A stretch of DNA of 64,000 nt. It comes from Physella acuta (lineage: Eukaryota; Mollusca; Gastropoda; Physidae). Position 1 is the stretch's first letter, and each line of letters opens with the position of its first letter. This document shows positions 23,851-35,147 of this stretch, piece after piece. The position numbers and the translations under genes are program-made. The notes under the pieces are model-generated. The model did no database searches, was not told the origin of the DNA, and saw only the letters and a program-made list of their open reading frames with translations. Location: NCBI RefSeq assembly GCF_028476545.1, contig NW_026731891.1, forward strand, positions 436,501 through 500,500. Direction: 5' to 3'.

Positions 23851-26694
23851 TTAATTTCTTATTTTATATGGCCTTAAGTCATCATTCACAGACTCTTCAG
23901 GCCAACCATTCTTACAGTACTCATATACTTTTATTAAGCACTCATCTTTTTGTGTTTCTCTTTTAATATCATTCACATTTATATTGGAGTTATCCATGAT
24001 AGTGAAGAGAACAAATACTTCTTCTGGTACATAGCTCAGGCTTTGGTTTTTTAAAGGTAATCTACTCAGACTATCTGCACTATTCTCAGATCCAGGTTTG
24101 TATTTCAATTCATAATTGTATGCAGTTAGTGTGATAGCCCATCTTTGAATTCTTGGTGAGGCATGCTCAGGTAGGGTTTTGTTTTCTCCAAATAAACCTA
24201 GCAATGGTTTATGATCTGTAAAGATGGTGAACTTCCTACCAAACAGAAACTTATGAAATTTCTTAACACCAAAAATGATAGCTAAGCCTTCCCTATCTAA
24301 CTGAGAATAATTTTTCTCAGCCTGGTTCAAAGATCTACTGGCAAAAGCAATGGGTCTGTCACCCTTCTCATCCATGTGGGACAAGACTGCTCCTACACCA
24401 TCTGGTGAAGCATCACATGTTAATATAAGTCTTTTCCCTGGGTCATAGTGAGTTAGTAAGGTGTCAGCAGACAAAGCCTCTTTTGCTGTATTAAAAGCAG
24501 CTTCTTGTTGTTTACCCCAGTGCCAAGTTGCATTTTTCTGTAGCAGCTTGTACAGTGGTGATAGTTTACCAGACAGATTTCCTATGAACTTTGCATAGTA
24601 ATTTATTAAGCCCAAAAAAGCTCTTAGTTGTTGGGTATTTTCAGGTTTGGGTGCTTCCTTAATGGCTTTTGTTTTCTCAGGTTGAGGTCTGATGCCTTGC
24701 TTGCTTAATATATAACCAAGAAAACTAATTTCTGTCAGCATGAATTGACATTTATCTTTGTTTATCTTTAAACCTTTTTCACCAACAATTTTCAAGACTT
24801 TATCTAGTGTTTTAAGATGTTCAGTGTCATTCTTACCAGTTATGTACACATTGTCAAAGTACACACAAACATTTGGAATGTCCTTAAAAATACTGTCCAT
24901 GACAGCTTGGAAAATTCCAGGGCTAGATGATATGCCAAAACATAGTCTTTCATATTGGTAGAGTCCTTTATGTGTGTTTATTGTCGTATAGACTTTTGAA
25001 TCTGGATGCAGTTCTAGTTGAGTGTAAGCATGACTAAAGTCTAATTCAGTGAATTTGTCTCCTCCTGCCAAATTCAAAGAAATTTCCTCAATGTTAGGTA
25101 TAGGGTACCTATTTAGCTCTATTTGCTTATTCAGTGTAGTTTTATAATCTCCACAAATTCTTATAGAACCATCCTTCTTTAACACTGGCACAATGGGTGT
25201 CGCCCAATCGGAATAGTCTACCTTCTTTATAATGCCATTAAATTCCAATTTACTTAGCTCATTTTCAATTTTATTCCTCATTGCATAAGGTGGAACTCTA
25301 GCTTTGCAGTATCTTGGATTTGTATCTTTAATGCTTAACTTCACTGTTCTATCATTTAGTAATCCATGATTACCAAAAACACATTTATTTTCAGATATAA
25401 CTTTATCTAGTGAAGTAAGACTAGATTCTTTTACATTCTTCAATGAACAAATACTCTCCCAATTTAACTTAAGATCACTTAACCAGTTCCTACCTAGTAA
25501 TGGCGGTCCATTTCCTTCAACCACAAGAAGAGGAAGTTTAACACTTTGACCATTATAATTTACATGAACCATACACTCTCCTATTACCGGAACATTGTCA
25601 CCAGTGTATGTTGTTAGACACTTGTGACATGGCTGTAGAGGCACTGATCCTCCTATGACAGCGTCAAAATCTTTCTTTGTTATGACTGTTAGAGATGCTC
25701 CAGTGTCAAGTTGGAAGCTGATGCTCTTACCGTTGATATTAACTTGTACATTGATGGGAGCATGACTTATTGATTTAACAGAGAACAGGTTGAAATCCGG
25801 CTGCAAATCAATTTGAGCATTTTCACAGGTAGAGTGGTTCATTGGTTGGGTTAGGTAGTCTTGGTGAGAGTTAACATAGTGCTGCCTTTGGTTGCGGTAC
25901 TGTCTTGACTGGTTAGATTTAGCAACAGACGAAGACTTTGCAAAGCAGGCCTTGGCAATGTGACCTTGCTTACCGCACTTATAACAAGTTGCAGACTTGA
26001 ACTTGCACTGATGAGATGCATGGGGACCTTTGCATCGATGACATTTTTGATAATTACTACTAGATTTAGATCTAGGATTTGAACGAGCAGGCTGTTTAGC
26101 ATAAGTTGGAATGCTCTGATGGGGTTGATGTTTATTGACTAACCTGCTGTTTACTGCATGGATCCCTGAAGGCGTAAGAGATTTCGCCGCATCTGATGAC
26201 TGCTGGATTGAAGTTGCAAGTTGTATTGCTTTTTCTAATTTTAGATCTGACTCGAGCAGCAACTTTCTTTGAATATCAGGGCTGTTTACACCTGTCACAA
26301 ACTTTTCACATAATCTGTCAGACAGCGTGTCTCCGAATTCACAAAATCTACTTAAATGACGTAAAGCAGCAACATATTCTGATATTGACTCGTTTGGTTG
26401 ACGAGTCCTACTGTCAAATCTAGCTCGACATAGAAACTTTGATGGGGTAGGCGCATGGTGGTCTGTTAGCAATTTGCTCAGCTCGTTAAAGCTCTTGGTA
26501 GTTAGACTAGCTGGTGCGCATAAGTCTTTTAGTAGCCTAAATTGTTGAGGCCCTATGACTGTTAACAAAACAGCTCTCTTTTTGGCTTCTATCGTCACGT
26601 TGTTTGCTTCTAGGTAAAAGCTTAACCTCTCTAGGTAATCTTGAATGATTTCATCATTCGCATCAAATTCTTTTATTTGGCCATACAGCGCCAT
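23851..26694 (-). CDS. Gag-Pol polyprotein (gag, PR, RT, RNase H) of the minus-strand Gypsy element
   Basis: 947 codons starting MALYGQIKEFDAND at 26694, just after the leader. Order: gag capsid (LLTDHHAPTPSKFLCRARF, ISEYVAALRHLSRFCEFGD), two CCHC knuckles (CHRCKGPHASHQC, CYKCGKQGHIAKAC) at about residues 215-255, aspartic protease (FQLDTGASLTV) near 330, reverse transcriptase (RICGDYKTTLNKQ, LDFSHAYTQLELHP, GISSSPGIFQAVMD), RNase H (LTCDASPDGVGAVLSH, TDHKPLLGLF) and the KPGSENSADSLSRLP linker before integrase. This is the K02A2.6-like type of Gypsy common in invertebrates. Very close to the plus-strand relative at 29537. Treated as a fossil. Confidence 0.93.
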   Translation of the reverse strand: MALYGQIKEFDANDEIIQDYLERLSFYLEANNVTIEAKKRAVLLTVIGPQQFRLLKDLCAPASLTTKSFNELSKLLTDHHAPTPSKFLCRARFDSRTRQPNESISEYVAALRHLSRFCEFGDTLSDRLCEKFVTGVNSPDIQRKLLLESDLKLEKAIQLATSIQQSSDAAKSLTPSGIHAVNSRLVNKHQPHQSIPTYAKQPARSNPRSKSSSNYQKCHRCKGPHASHQCKFKSATCYKCGKQGHIAKACFAKSSSVAKSNQSRQYRNQRQHYVNSHQDYLTQPMNHSTCENAQIDLQPDFNLFSVKSISHAPINVQVNINGKSISFQLDTGASLTVITKKDFDAVIGGSVPLQPCHKCLTTYTGDNVPVIGECMVHVNYNGQSVKLPLLVVEGNGPPLLGRNWLSDLKLNWESICSLKNVKESSLTSLDKVISENKCVFGNHGLLNDRTVKLSIKDTNPRYCKARVPPYAMRNKIENELSKLEFNGIIKKVDYSDWATPIVPVLKKDGSIRICGDYKTTLNKQIELNRYPIPNIEEISLNLAGGDKFTELDFSHAYTQLELHPDSKVYTTINTHKGLYQYERLCFGISSSPGIFQAVMDSIFKDIPNVCVYFDNVYITGKNDTEHLKTLDKVLKIVGEKGLKINKDKCQFMLTEISFLGYILSKQGIRPQPEKTKAIKEAPKPENTQQLRAFLGLINYYAKFIGNLSGKLSPLYKLLQKNATWHWGKQQEAAFNTAKEALSADTLLTHYDPGKRLILTCDASPDGVGAVLSHMDEKGDRPIAFASRSLNQAEKNYSQLDREGLAIIFGVKKFHKFLFGRKFTIFTDHKPLLGLFGENKTLPEHASPRIQRWAITLTAYNYELKYKPGSENSADSLSRLPLKNQSLSYVPEEVFVLFTIMDNSNINVNDIKRETQKDECLIKVYEYCKNGWPEESVNDDLRPYKIRN

Positions 26695-26788
26695 AATTCT
26701 AGAAATAATTAGCTAATAAGCTCTAGCAAACCTCTTTTTTGCGTAAGTAGGTGCTCTTTCTAGTAGATGTTTATCCTTCGTCGCCAGT

Positions 26789-26978
26789 TATAATAGATTG
26801 ACGACAGAAGCCTGTGGTTGTGTATAACACGTTTATTGGGTCTAACTACCACGATGGTAATACCAGAGAGGACGGAAGGAAGTACACAAGGGACATCACT
26901 CAAGATAACAATATTATAAATATAACTAATACAGAAGAGTGAGTTCCCTTGACCTCACAATTATTTCAATCTATTACA
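26789..26978 (-). repeat. 5' LTR of the minus-strand Gypsy element
   Basis: 190 bp; begins TGTAATAGATTGAAATAATT on the minus strand. Contains an AATAAACG polyadenylation-type signal. Confidence 0.92.
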
Positions 26979-26983
26979 AATAT

Positions 26984-27736
26984 CACGAGTTTTAAAATAT
27001 AGGATTGGTAACGCATGGGTGAAACCCTTCTTATATATTCCGTCGTACTTTCTTCTATTCCCGCGACAACGCGCGGGGAAGGGTAAGTGGCGTAGCTAGG
27101 ATTTTTGGGCCCTTACGCAAAAATTATTAGTGGGCCCCATCGTGAACCAATAAGCTATAAAAATAAGCTATAAAATTAGCCTAACTGTAAGCTTGTAACA
27201 TATTATAAGTAAACAAACGCAGTAACACAGTATCGACATAAGGCGGGGGCAGAGGTGTGGTCGGCATCGGATGAAAACATTTATGTGTGACACCATGACA
27301 AAACATTGTACAATTTCCTCTCAAAACTGAATTGTATCCAGCTAAAATAATAAAAGATTAGTGAGAGAGGGGTCACACCTCACCGAAAATGCAAAATTGT
27401 TGGGGATGTGGGGTGACACCTTTAGTAACCGAGTAGGGTAACACCCGACCTTGTGACGCCACTAACCAAACACAATTTTTTTTTTCATGCTTTTTAGTTT
27501 GCAAAATGATTGATAAGTTCCCTGAGATCTATTTTAGCTGCTCCTGTAGGTTCGATTTTTATGACGGCCCACCGAAATAAAAATTTAATCCAGAAACCTT
27601 CTTAAAAGTCAGAGTTTCTTCCTGGCAGTGCTTCAGAAAAATGTCATTAAAAATACACTTCCTGGAATATACTCAACGACTTCTCAAAGTTTCTTGGCGA
27701 TTGGATGAAAACCAATCATTTATGGTGTTAGTGTCG
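26984..27736. other. Noncoding stretch with a possible MITE
   Basis: From about 27089 (GTGGCGTAGCTAGG) to 27466 (CCTTGTGACGCCACT) the ends are weakly inverted and the start resembles the widespread GGCGTAGCTAGG transposon terminus; no target duplication was recognised. No gene. Confidence 0.4.
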
Positions 27737-28011
27737 CAGTGGCGTAGCGAGGTCGGGTGTCACCCGGTGCGGCACTTAATGGTGTCACCCCCCCCCCCCC
27801 CCAGAGGCATAGAGACCCTTCCCAGGGACAAACTTTTCAAATTTTCGATTTGCACCCCCCCCCCCCCTCAAACTTTCGATTTGCACTCCCCCCCCCTCGA
27901 GTTTTTCTCTATATATTTTGCTCTTTTTTGCCTTGGTGTCACCCCCCTAATGGTGTCACCCGGTGTGGTCCGCACCCCCGCCTCCCCCCCCCCCCCCTCG
28001 CTACGCCTCTG
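27737..28011. mobile_element. Full-length hAT MITE (GCGTAGCGA family)
   Basis: Termini CAGTGGCGTAGCGAGG and, inverted, CAGAGGCGTAGCGAGG; 8-bp target duplication TAGTGTCG at 27729-27736 and 28012-28019. Inside are GGGTGTCACCCGGTGCGG, C runs, TTTTCTCTATATATTTTGCT and GGTGTCACCCGGTG. Open frames across it are artefacts of C runs (proline). Confidence 0.92.
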
Positions 28012-28235
28012 TAGTGTCGCCATATTGATTAAAGATTAATTAGATCAAGAAATGAAATATCATAACTTTGTACAAATTGTTCTCAATTTTAGTGTTGGAA
28101 GAGATCCTCTCCAACACAATTAAGCCAATGACTCCGATTTCAGCCTGCTTTTCTTTTTGGATTTGCTTTGAAGTTTTCTCCCTAGAAGAGTGGTTGTCCC
28201 CAGCTAACGAGCCTCCGGACGAAATAGAATTTATA
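28012..28235. other. Noncoding stretch
   Basis: No gene or element recognised beyond the end of the MITE target duplication. Confidence 0.4.
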
Positions 28236-28425
28236 TAGAAAATATATTTTTTTACCAGTGTCCATCCCCAAAAATTTCAAGTGCGCCGCCGCCCCCCCCC
28301 CCCACCCCCAAATTGGAAGAAACTCTGGCCCCATTCCTTAGAGCAGGGGTTCCCAACCCTGTGCCCGCGGGCGCCATGGCGCCCCCCCCCACCACCCCCA
28401 AATTGGAAGAAACACTGGCCCCATT
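28236..28425 (-). mobile_element. Two truncated hAT MITE ends
   Basis: ATTGGAAGAAACTCTGGCCC near 28312 and ATTGGAAGAAACACTGGCCC near 28402 are copies of the terminal region of the MITE family at 21780, each preceded by a C run, and the two are tandem-like. Between them lies CAGGGGTTCCCAACCCTGTG, a hAT-type terminus of another family. Fragmentary. Confidence 0.6.
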
Positions 28426-28511
28426 CCTTTATTAAATATGTTCGATACTTGTCCCAACTTGTATAGCGGCGAGCCAGACTGCACTCTTTACGCTAGCCTG
28501 GAACGGCTAGT

Positions 28512-28697
28512 GCCATTTGCACATCACACTCTGTACACGCAGTAAACCAGAAGCGAACGAATGGAACGAACGCCACGAACTCATCCGATAAACGCCGAAG
28601 GCGCCAAAGCACAAAGCACATAACTCAAATTGCTTCGGCGATCATCGGCTCACTTCGGGTTTTCCGCGTGTACATGGAGTGATGTGCAAAAAGCATT
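28512..28697. mobile_element. Candidate foldback/MITE
   Basis: TTTGCACATCACACTCTGTA with CACGCAGTAAACCAGAAG at 28514-28552 is matched in inverse by CTTCGGGTTTTCCGCGTGTA with CATGGAGTGATGTGCAAAAA at 28653-28693. The arms are imperfect and about 45 bp each around a 95-bp centre. No target duplication was identified. Confidence 0.5.
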
Positions 28698-29146
28698 CCC
28701 CGCCTGGAACCGCCTTGTTGTCATTGTGATTGCTGCCCTGTTCGGATCGCGACAGTTAGATAAGAGACATGTTCGTCAGACGAAACACGAATTAACAGAC
28801 TAAAAGCGAGGTGCGTAATTTATTGTATTCATAAGCGATGATCTATTAATAAACTATTATTATTGAGGAGATAGTTTTAGTTCTTGTTATAATACATTTA
28901 TGCATATAATGCAGAACAGACTTGCGCTATAACATTGATGTTATATTGTAGTTCAATTAGGGATTCTTTTTTTATTATTTATTTTAGTATATGTACATGT
29001 ACATATACGGGTACATGTACATATACGGGTACATGTACATATTATATGGGAAAATCACAAGTTATGGAAGGAGTTTGTCGATTTAAAATAGGTGATGCCC
29101 GCCACCTTACTTTTTGGCTTACTAATATTTTAGAATGTGCTATAGA
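28698..29146. other. Noncoding stretch
   Basis: AT-rich. Near 28990-29040 a short tandem of GTACATGTACATATACGG (about 2.5 copies, itself palindromic in part). No gene seen. Confidence 0.5.
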
Positions 29147-29236
29147 GTAAAATAAACCGGGAGTGATCTCCCCTAAACTTTCTTGAATATTCTTATATAA
29201 CTCGGAATATAGACATGTTTTTTAATTACTTAAACT

Positions 29237-29442
29237 TGTAATAGATTGAGATAATTGTGAGGTCAAGGGAACTCACTCGTCTGTATTAGTATTATATTTA
29301 TATTGTTATCTTGAGTGATGTCCCTTACATGTTATGTATATAAGTCTCTCGTGACTTCCGTCTCTCTCTCTTTCCTCATGGTGTGAATAAACTACTGTTA
29401 ACAACCAATGTGGCTCCTCGTCAGTGATTACAATCTATCACA
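29237..29442 (+). repeat. 5' LTR of the plus-strand Gypsy element
   Basis: 206 bp, TGTAATAG...ATCACA, with a TATATAAG promoter-like motif near 29337 and GTGAATAAACTACTG as polyadenylation-type signal. Confidence 0.92.
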
Positions 29443-29536
29443 TTGGCGACGAAGGATAAATAATCCACTAGAAAGAGCACCTACTTACGCAAAAAAGAGG
29501 TTTGCTAGAGCATATTAGCTAAGTATTTCTAGAATA

Positions 29537-32500
29537 ATGGCGCTGTATGGCCAAATAAAAGAATTTGATTCGAATGATGAAATCATTCAGGATTACCTAG
29601 ATAGGTTAAGCTTTTACCTTGAAGCAAACAACGTGACGATAGAAGCCAAAAAGAGAGCTGTTTTGTTAACAGTCATAGGGCCTCAACAATTTAGGCTACT
29701 AAAGGACTTATGCGCACCAGCTAGTCTAACTACCAAGAGCTTTAACGAGCTGAGCAAATTGCTAACAGACCACCATGCGCCTACCCCATCAAAGTTTCTA
29801 TGTAGAGCTAGATTTGACGGTAGGACTCGTCAACCAAACGAGTCAATATCAGAATATGTTGCTTCTTTACGTCATCTAAGTAGATTCTGTGAATTCGGCG
29901 ATACGCTGTCTGACAGACTATGTGAAAAGTTTGTGACAGGTGTAAACAGCCCTGATGTTCAAAGAAAGTTGCTGCTCGAGTCAGATCTAACATTAGAAAA
30001 AGCAATACAACTCGCAACTTCATTCCAGCAGTCATCAGATGCGGCAAAATCTCTAGCGTCTTCAGAGATCCATGCAGTAAACAGCAGGTTAGTCAACAAA
30101 CACCAACCCCATCAGAGCAGTCCAACTTATGCTAAACAGCCTGCACGTTTAAAGCCTAGATCTAAATCTAGTAATAATTATCAAAAATGTCATCGATGCA
30201 AAGGTCCCCATGCATCTCATCGGTGCAAGTTCAAGTCTGCAACCTGTTATAAGTGCAGTAAGCAAGGTCACATTGCCAAGGCCTGCTTTGCAAAGTCTTC
30301 GTCTGTTGCTAAATCTAGCCAGTCAAGACAGTACCGCAACCAAAGGCAGCACTATATTAACTCTCACCAAGACTACCTAACCCAACCAATGAACCACTCT
30401 ACCTGTGAAAATGCTCAAACTGATTCGCAGCCGGATTTCAACCTGTTCTCTGTGAAATCAATAAGTCATGCTCCCATCAATGTACTAGTTAATATCAACG
30501 GTAAGAGCATCAGCTTCCAACTTGACACTGGAGCATCTCTAACAGTCATAACAAAGAAAGATTTTGACGCTGTCACAGGAGGATCAGTGCCTCTACAGCC
30601 ATGTCACAAGTGCCTAACAACATACACTGGTGACAATGTTCCGGTAATACAGTGTTTCTTCCAGACTTTTTTCTCCGGGGGGGCACTTGAAATCTTCGGG
30701 GGGGCGGTAAACTTTCTTCGGGGGGGCGGACACTGTTAAAAGTATATATTTTCTATATAAATTATATAAATTTCATTTTGTTCGGGGGGGCGGTAAAATT
30801 TTTTCGGGGGGGCTTTGCCCCCCCGAAGAGATGCCTGGAAGAAACTCTGCGGTAATAGGAGAGTGTATGGTTCATGTAAGTTATAATGGTCAAAGTGTTA
30901 AACTTCCTCTTCTTGTGGTTGAAGGAAATGGACCACCATTACTAGGTAGGAACTGGTTAAGTGATCTTAAGTTAAATTGGGAGAGTATATTTTCAGTGGT
31001 CAATGCAAAAGAATCTAGTCTTACTTCACTAGATAAGGTTATATCTGAAAATAAATGTGTTTTTGGTAATTCTGGTTTACTAAATGATAGAACAGTGAAG
31101 ATAAGCATTAAAGACACAAATCCAAGAAACTGCAAAGCTAGAGTTCCACCTTATGCAATGAGGAATAAAATTGAAAATGAGCTAAGTAGATTGGAATCTA
31201 ATGGCATCATAAAGAAGGTAGACTATTCCGATTGGGCAACGCCCATTGTGCCAGTGTTAAAGAAGGATGGTTCTATAAGAATTTGTGGAGACTATAAAAC
31301 TACACTGAATAAGCAAATAGAGCTAAATAGGTACCCTATACCTAACATTGAGGAAATTTCTTTGAATTTGGCAGGAGGAGACAAATTCACTGAATTAGAC
31401 TTTAGTCATGCTTACACTCAACTAGAACTGCATCCAGATTCAAAAGTCTATACGACAATAAACACACATAAAGGACTCTACCAATATGAAAGACTATGTT
31501 TTGGCATATCATCTAGCCCTGGAATTTTCCAAGCTGTCATGGACAGTATTTTTAAGGATATTCCAAATGTTTGTGTGTACTTTGACAATGTGTACATAAC
31601 TGGTAAGAATGACACTGAACATCTTAAAACACTTGATAAAGTATTGAAAATTGTTGGTGAAAAAGGTTTAAAGATAAACAAAGATAAATGTCAATTCATG
31701 TTGACAGAAATTAGTTTTCTTGGTTATATATTGAGCAAACAAGGCATCAGACCTCAACCTGAGAAAACAAAAGCCATTAAAGAAGCACCCAAACCTGAAA
31801 ATACCCAACAACTAAGAGCTTTTTTGGGCTTGATAAATTACTATGCAAAGTTCATAGGAAATCTGTCTGGTAAACTATCACCACTGTACAAGCTGCTACA
31901 GAAAAATGCAACTTGGCACTGGGGTAAACAACAAGAAGCTGCTTTTAATACAGCAAAAGAAGCTTTGTCTTCTGACACCTTACTAACTCACTATGACCCA
32001 GGGAAAAGACTTATATTAACATGTGATGCTTCACCAGATGGTGTAAGAGCAGTCTTGTCCCACATGGATGAGAAGAGTGACAGACCCATTGCTTTTGCCA
32101 GTAGATCTTTGAACCAGGCTGAGAAAAATTATTCTCAGTTAGATAGGGAAGGCTTAGGCATCATTTTTGGTGTTAAGAAATTTCATAAGTTTTTGTTTGG
32201 TAGGAAGTTCACCATCTTTACAGATCATAAACCATTGCTAGGTTTATTTGGAGAAAACAAAACCCTACCTGAGCATGCCTCACCAAGAATTCAAAGATGG
32301 GCTATCACACTAACTGCATACAATTATGAATTGAAATACAAACCTGGATCTGAGAATAGTGCAGATAGTCTTAGTAGATTACCTTTAAAAAACCAAAGCC
32401 TTAGCTATGTACCAGAAGATGTATTTGTTCTCTTCACTATCATGGATAACTCCAATATAGATGTGAATGATATTAAAAGAGAAACACAAAAAGATGAGTG

Positions 32501-33317
32501 CTTAATAAAAGTATATGAGTACTGTAAGAATGGTTGGCCTGAAGAGTCTGTGAATGATGACTTAAGGCCATATAAAATAAGAAATAAAAACCTTTGTGAA
32601 GATAATATAAAAGATGGAGAAGATACAGTCCATTATCAGTCAGAGTTGCCTAAACAAAGTATTTGTAACTTAATAAATGATTATGGTGATATGGCAATTT
32701 CAAATGCTTTAAGTAAGAAGGAATGTGATCATCAAACAACTTTGCTAACATCATTAGCACTTACAGAAACTAAAAGAAACTAAAAGGGTAACATCAAAAG
32801 TAAATACCAAACAGAAGAAGCTAAATGTGACAATGAAAGAGTAAACAGGTTATTAGCCAAATACCGCACAACTCCTCATATAACAACAGATGTTGCACCA
32901 TGCGAATTGCTATGTGGTAGGAAAATTAAAACTCATCTTGACCTACTACATCCAACTGTTCAAAGGTCTGTTTCCCAACATCAACATACACAAAAAGTAA
33001 ATCATGACAAATCATCCATTGAAAGAGAATTTGGTGTTAATGAGAATGTGTATCTAAGAAATTATGGGAGAAAGGAAAAATGGATACCAGGTCAAATTGT
33101 TCAATGTACAGGACCTGTGTCTTATAAAGTAAAAACAAATGATGGACTTATTGTCCGTAGACATGCAGACCAGTTAAAAATAACTTGTGCAGGTAATAAG
33201 TGTGAATCTGTCAATCCCACCAAATCTGAACAGTTCACACCAACTCAGTTTGTTCCACAACCAAGTTCTGTTGATATGAGTGAACCAAGTTGTCTGGAGT
33301 CAGAAAATGTAAATTAG
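29537..33317 (+). pseudogene. Gag-Pol region of the plus-strand Gypsy element (fossil)
   Basis: Starts MALYGQIKEFDSNDEI and follows the same order as the minus-strand relative: gag, two CCHC knuckles (CHRCKGPHASHRC and a second one), protease (FQLDTGASLTV), RT (FSHAYTQLELHPDSKVYTT), RNase H (TDHKPLLGLFGENKT) and, near 32900-33300, the C-terminal part of integrase (LHRRKGKWIPGQI-type). Open frames at 29537-30739, 30831-32783 and 32907-33317. The nested MITE separates the first two. Not a functional gene. Confidence 0.88.
30650..30849. mobile_element. hAT MITE with G/C-run core, copy 2 (nested)
   Basis: 200 bp, termini CAGTGTTTCTTCCAG and, inverted, CAGAGTTTCTTCCAG (14 of 15 match); 8-bp duplication CGGTAATA at 30642-30649 and 30850-30857. 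G and C runs are about 7 bases each, much shorter than in the copy at 21780. Being inside a young LTR element, it is among the latest insertions in the window. Confidence 0.95.
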
Positions 33318-33608
33318 ACCTCCTGAGATAGAGAATCCAAATGGTCAGAATATTGAGTCACCAAATCAAAAGCCACTGAGAAGGTCAAACAGGACAATCA
33401 AAGTCCCAAATAAGTTAGACCTATGATTTTAAAGGTCAAAAGGACTTTGACATCATTGTTTGTATTTTAATTGTGTTGTAACATATTGTGCATTGTTTGT
33501 AAGGATGTAATCTACCATAGTGTTCATGTTACAATATAATTGGTGATTTTAGGATACTATCAATTGTTCTATTGAGAGATGTGTTATTGTGTTCTAAGGG
33601 TAAAGGGA

Positions 33609-33814
33609 TGTAATAGATTGAGATAATTGTGAGGTCAAGGGAACTCACTCGTCTGTATTAGTATTATATTTATATTGTTATCTTGAGTGATGTCCCTTAC
33701 ATGTTATGTATATAAGTCTCTCGTGACTTCCGTCTCTCTCTCTTTCCTCATGGTGTGAATAAACTACTGTTAACAACCAATGTGGCTCCTCGTCAGTGAT
33801 TACAATCCATCACA
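33609..33814 (+). repeat. 3' LTR of the plus-strand Gypsy element
   Basis: 206 bp; one difference by eye from the 5' LTR. Confidence 0.92.
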
Positions 33815-34370
33815 AAACTTTTAAAAATAGAATAGAATCTCGTAGAAAAAAGAATGCGCACCAAGCGAACGCCAAAACAAAATGCGCACAATAGTGCGCA
33901 ATATTATTAGTACTTTTTAAATTTACATGCGTTTTTTGAGAAAACGGAAATAGCGTAAATTAGTACTTCCGGTCAACGAAAATTACTCAAAATTTGATAG
34001 AAGGTAGAGGATTAGATCTTTTACCTACCTGTGAAATTTCATTGAGCTATCCTAAATAGTACTCAAGTTATAGGCTTTTTAAAAATTCAAAGTAAATAAA
34101 GTACCACTTCCGGCTATCGGAAATCGCTCAAAAGTTGATACGGATCTACGATTTTGATAAAATACTTATATATGAAACTTCATCAACCTAGCTGTAACGG
34201 TACTCAAGTTATCGTGTTTACACACACACAGACAGACAGACATACGGACAAGATTGCAAAATTATGTTTTTCCGTATCAGTGAGATGTAAAACGTTGAGA
34301 TTTGTAAAAATCTCGATTTTTTTTTTGCACGATTACAATACTTTCTCTATACTTCGTATATACGAGAAAG

Positions 34371-35147
34371 TAAAATAAACCGGGAGTGATCTCCCCTAAA
34401 CTTTCTCGAATATTCTTATGGAAAACAACAGGGGATGGGAACTCGGGCTATAGACATGATTTTTAATCCATTTTAAATACTTAAAGTTTTAAAAATAGAA
34501 TAAAATCTCGTAGACAAAGAATTGCACACCAAGTGAACGCCAAATAAAAAAGTGCATAATAGTGCGCAATATTATTAGTACTTTAAAAATTTACATTAGT
34601 TTTTTGAGAAATCGGAAGTAGCGTAAATTACTACTTCCGGTCAACGGAAATTACTCAAAATTTAACAGAAGGTAGAGAATTAGATCTTTTACTTACATGT
34701 GAACTTTCATTTATCTATCTGAAATAGTACTCAAGTTATAGGCTTTTGAAAAATTCAAAGTAGAAAAAGTACCACTTCCAGTTATCGGAAATCGCTCAAA
34801 AGTTGATACGGATCTACGATTTTGATAAAATACTTATATATGAAATTTCATCAACCTAGCTGTAACGGTACTCAAGTTATCGTGTTTACACACGGACAGA
34901 CAGACAGACACACAGACATACGGACAGAATTGCAAAGCCCAGTTTTTCAAACTGGATTACGCATAAAACCTCTTAATTTTGAAAAATCTGGATTGATAAT
35001 TTTTGCCCGATTAAAATAAGTCCTCTATACTTTGGATGTGATGAAGGACTGAGGTGTAATACGGTGACGATTGTTAAAATTTCAAGTGATTTTTGTGCAC
35101 GATTACAATACTTTCTCTATACTTCGTATATACGAGAAAGTAAAAAT
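34371..35147 (+). repeat. Dispersed repeat family B, copy 2 (tandem to copy 1)
   Basis: About 775 bp, from AAATAAACCGGGAGTGATCT to ACTTCGTATATACGAGAAAG. Carries TACTCAAGTTATCGTGTTTA and GACAGACAGACACACAGAC near the 3' side. The terminal TCGTATATACGA is a perfect palindrome. No coding capacity recognised; class unknown. Confidence 0.8.

Larger units (their letters stand above)
22635..26978 (-). mobile_element. Ty3/Gypsy LTR retrotransposon, minus strand
   Basis: Two 190-bp LTRs (26789-26978 as 5' LTR and 22635-22824 as 3' LTR) read the same by eye, starting TGTAATAGATTG and ending CAATCTATTATA, with a 5-bp target duplication AATAT at 22630-22634 and 26979-26983. A primer-binding site TGGCGACGAAGGATAAAC follows the 5' LTR. 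Gag, two zinc knuckles, protease, reverse transcriptase and RNase H are in one long frame; the integrase part is short and lies in broken pieces. Recent insertion, with a few breaks toward the 3' end. Confidence 0.93.
29237..33814 (+). mobile_element. Ty3/Gypsy LTR retrotransposon, plus strand, with nested hAT MITE
   Basis: Two 206-bp LTRs (29237-29442, 33609-33814) differ at one base by eye; both begin TGTAATAGATTGAGATAA. Target duplication AAACT at 29232-29236 and 33815-33819. Primer-binding-site-like TTGGCGACGAAGGATAAA follows the 5' LTR. Same lineage as the minus-strand element at 22635, but the LTR middle differs, so it is a separate subfamily. Gag, protease, RT and RNase H regions are recognisable; a hAT MITE (30650-30849) has inserted in it and the 3' integrase part is in pieces. 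Young but broken, a few breaks. Confidence 0.93.
29147..34370 (+). repeat. Dispersed repeat family B, copy 1, split by an LTR element
   Basis: The left piece 29147-29236 (AATAAACCGGGAGTGATCTC) and right piece 33815-34370 (TTAAAAATAGAATAGAATCT ... CTTCGTATATACGAGAAAG) align with consecutive parts of copy 2 at 34371-35147, so they were one unit before the Gypsy element at 29237 inserted, leaving the AAACT duplication. Includes GACAGACAGACATACGGAC. Confidence 0.8.

Noticed and set aside
27641-28039. Plus-strand proline-rich frames
   Set aside because: Cross a hAT MITE with C runs; no gene.
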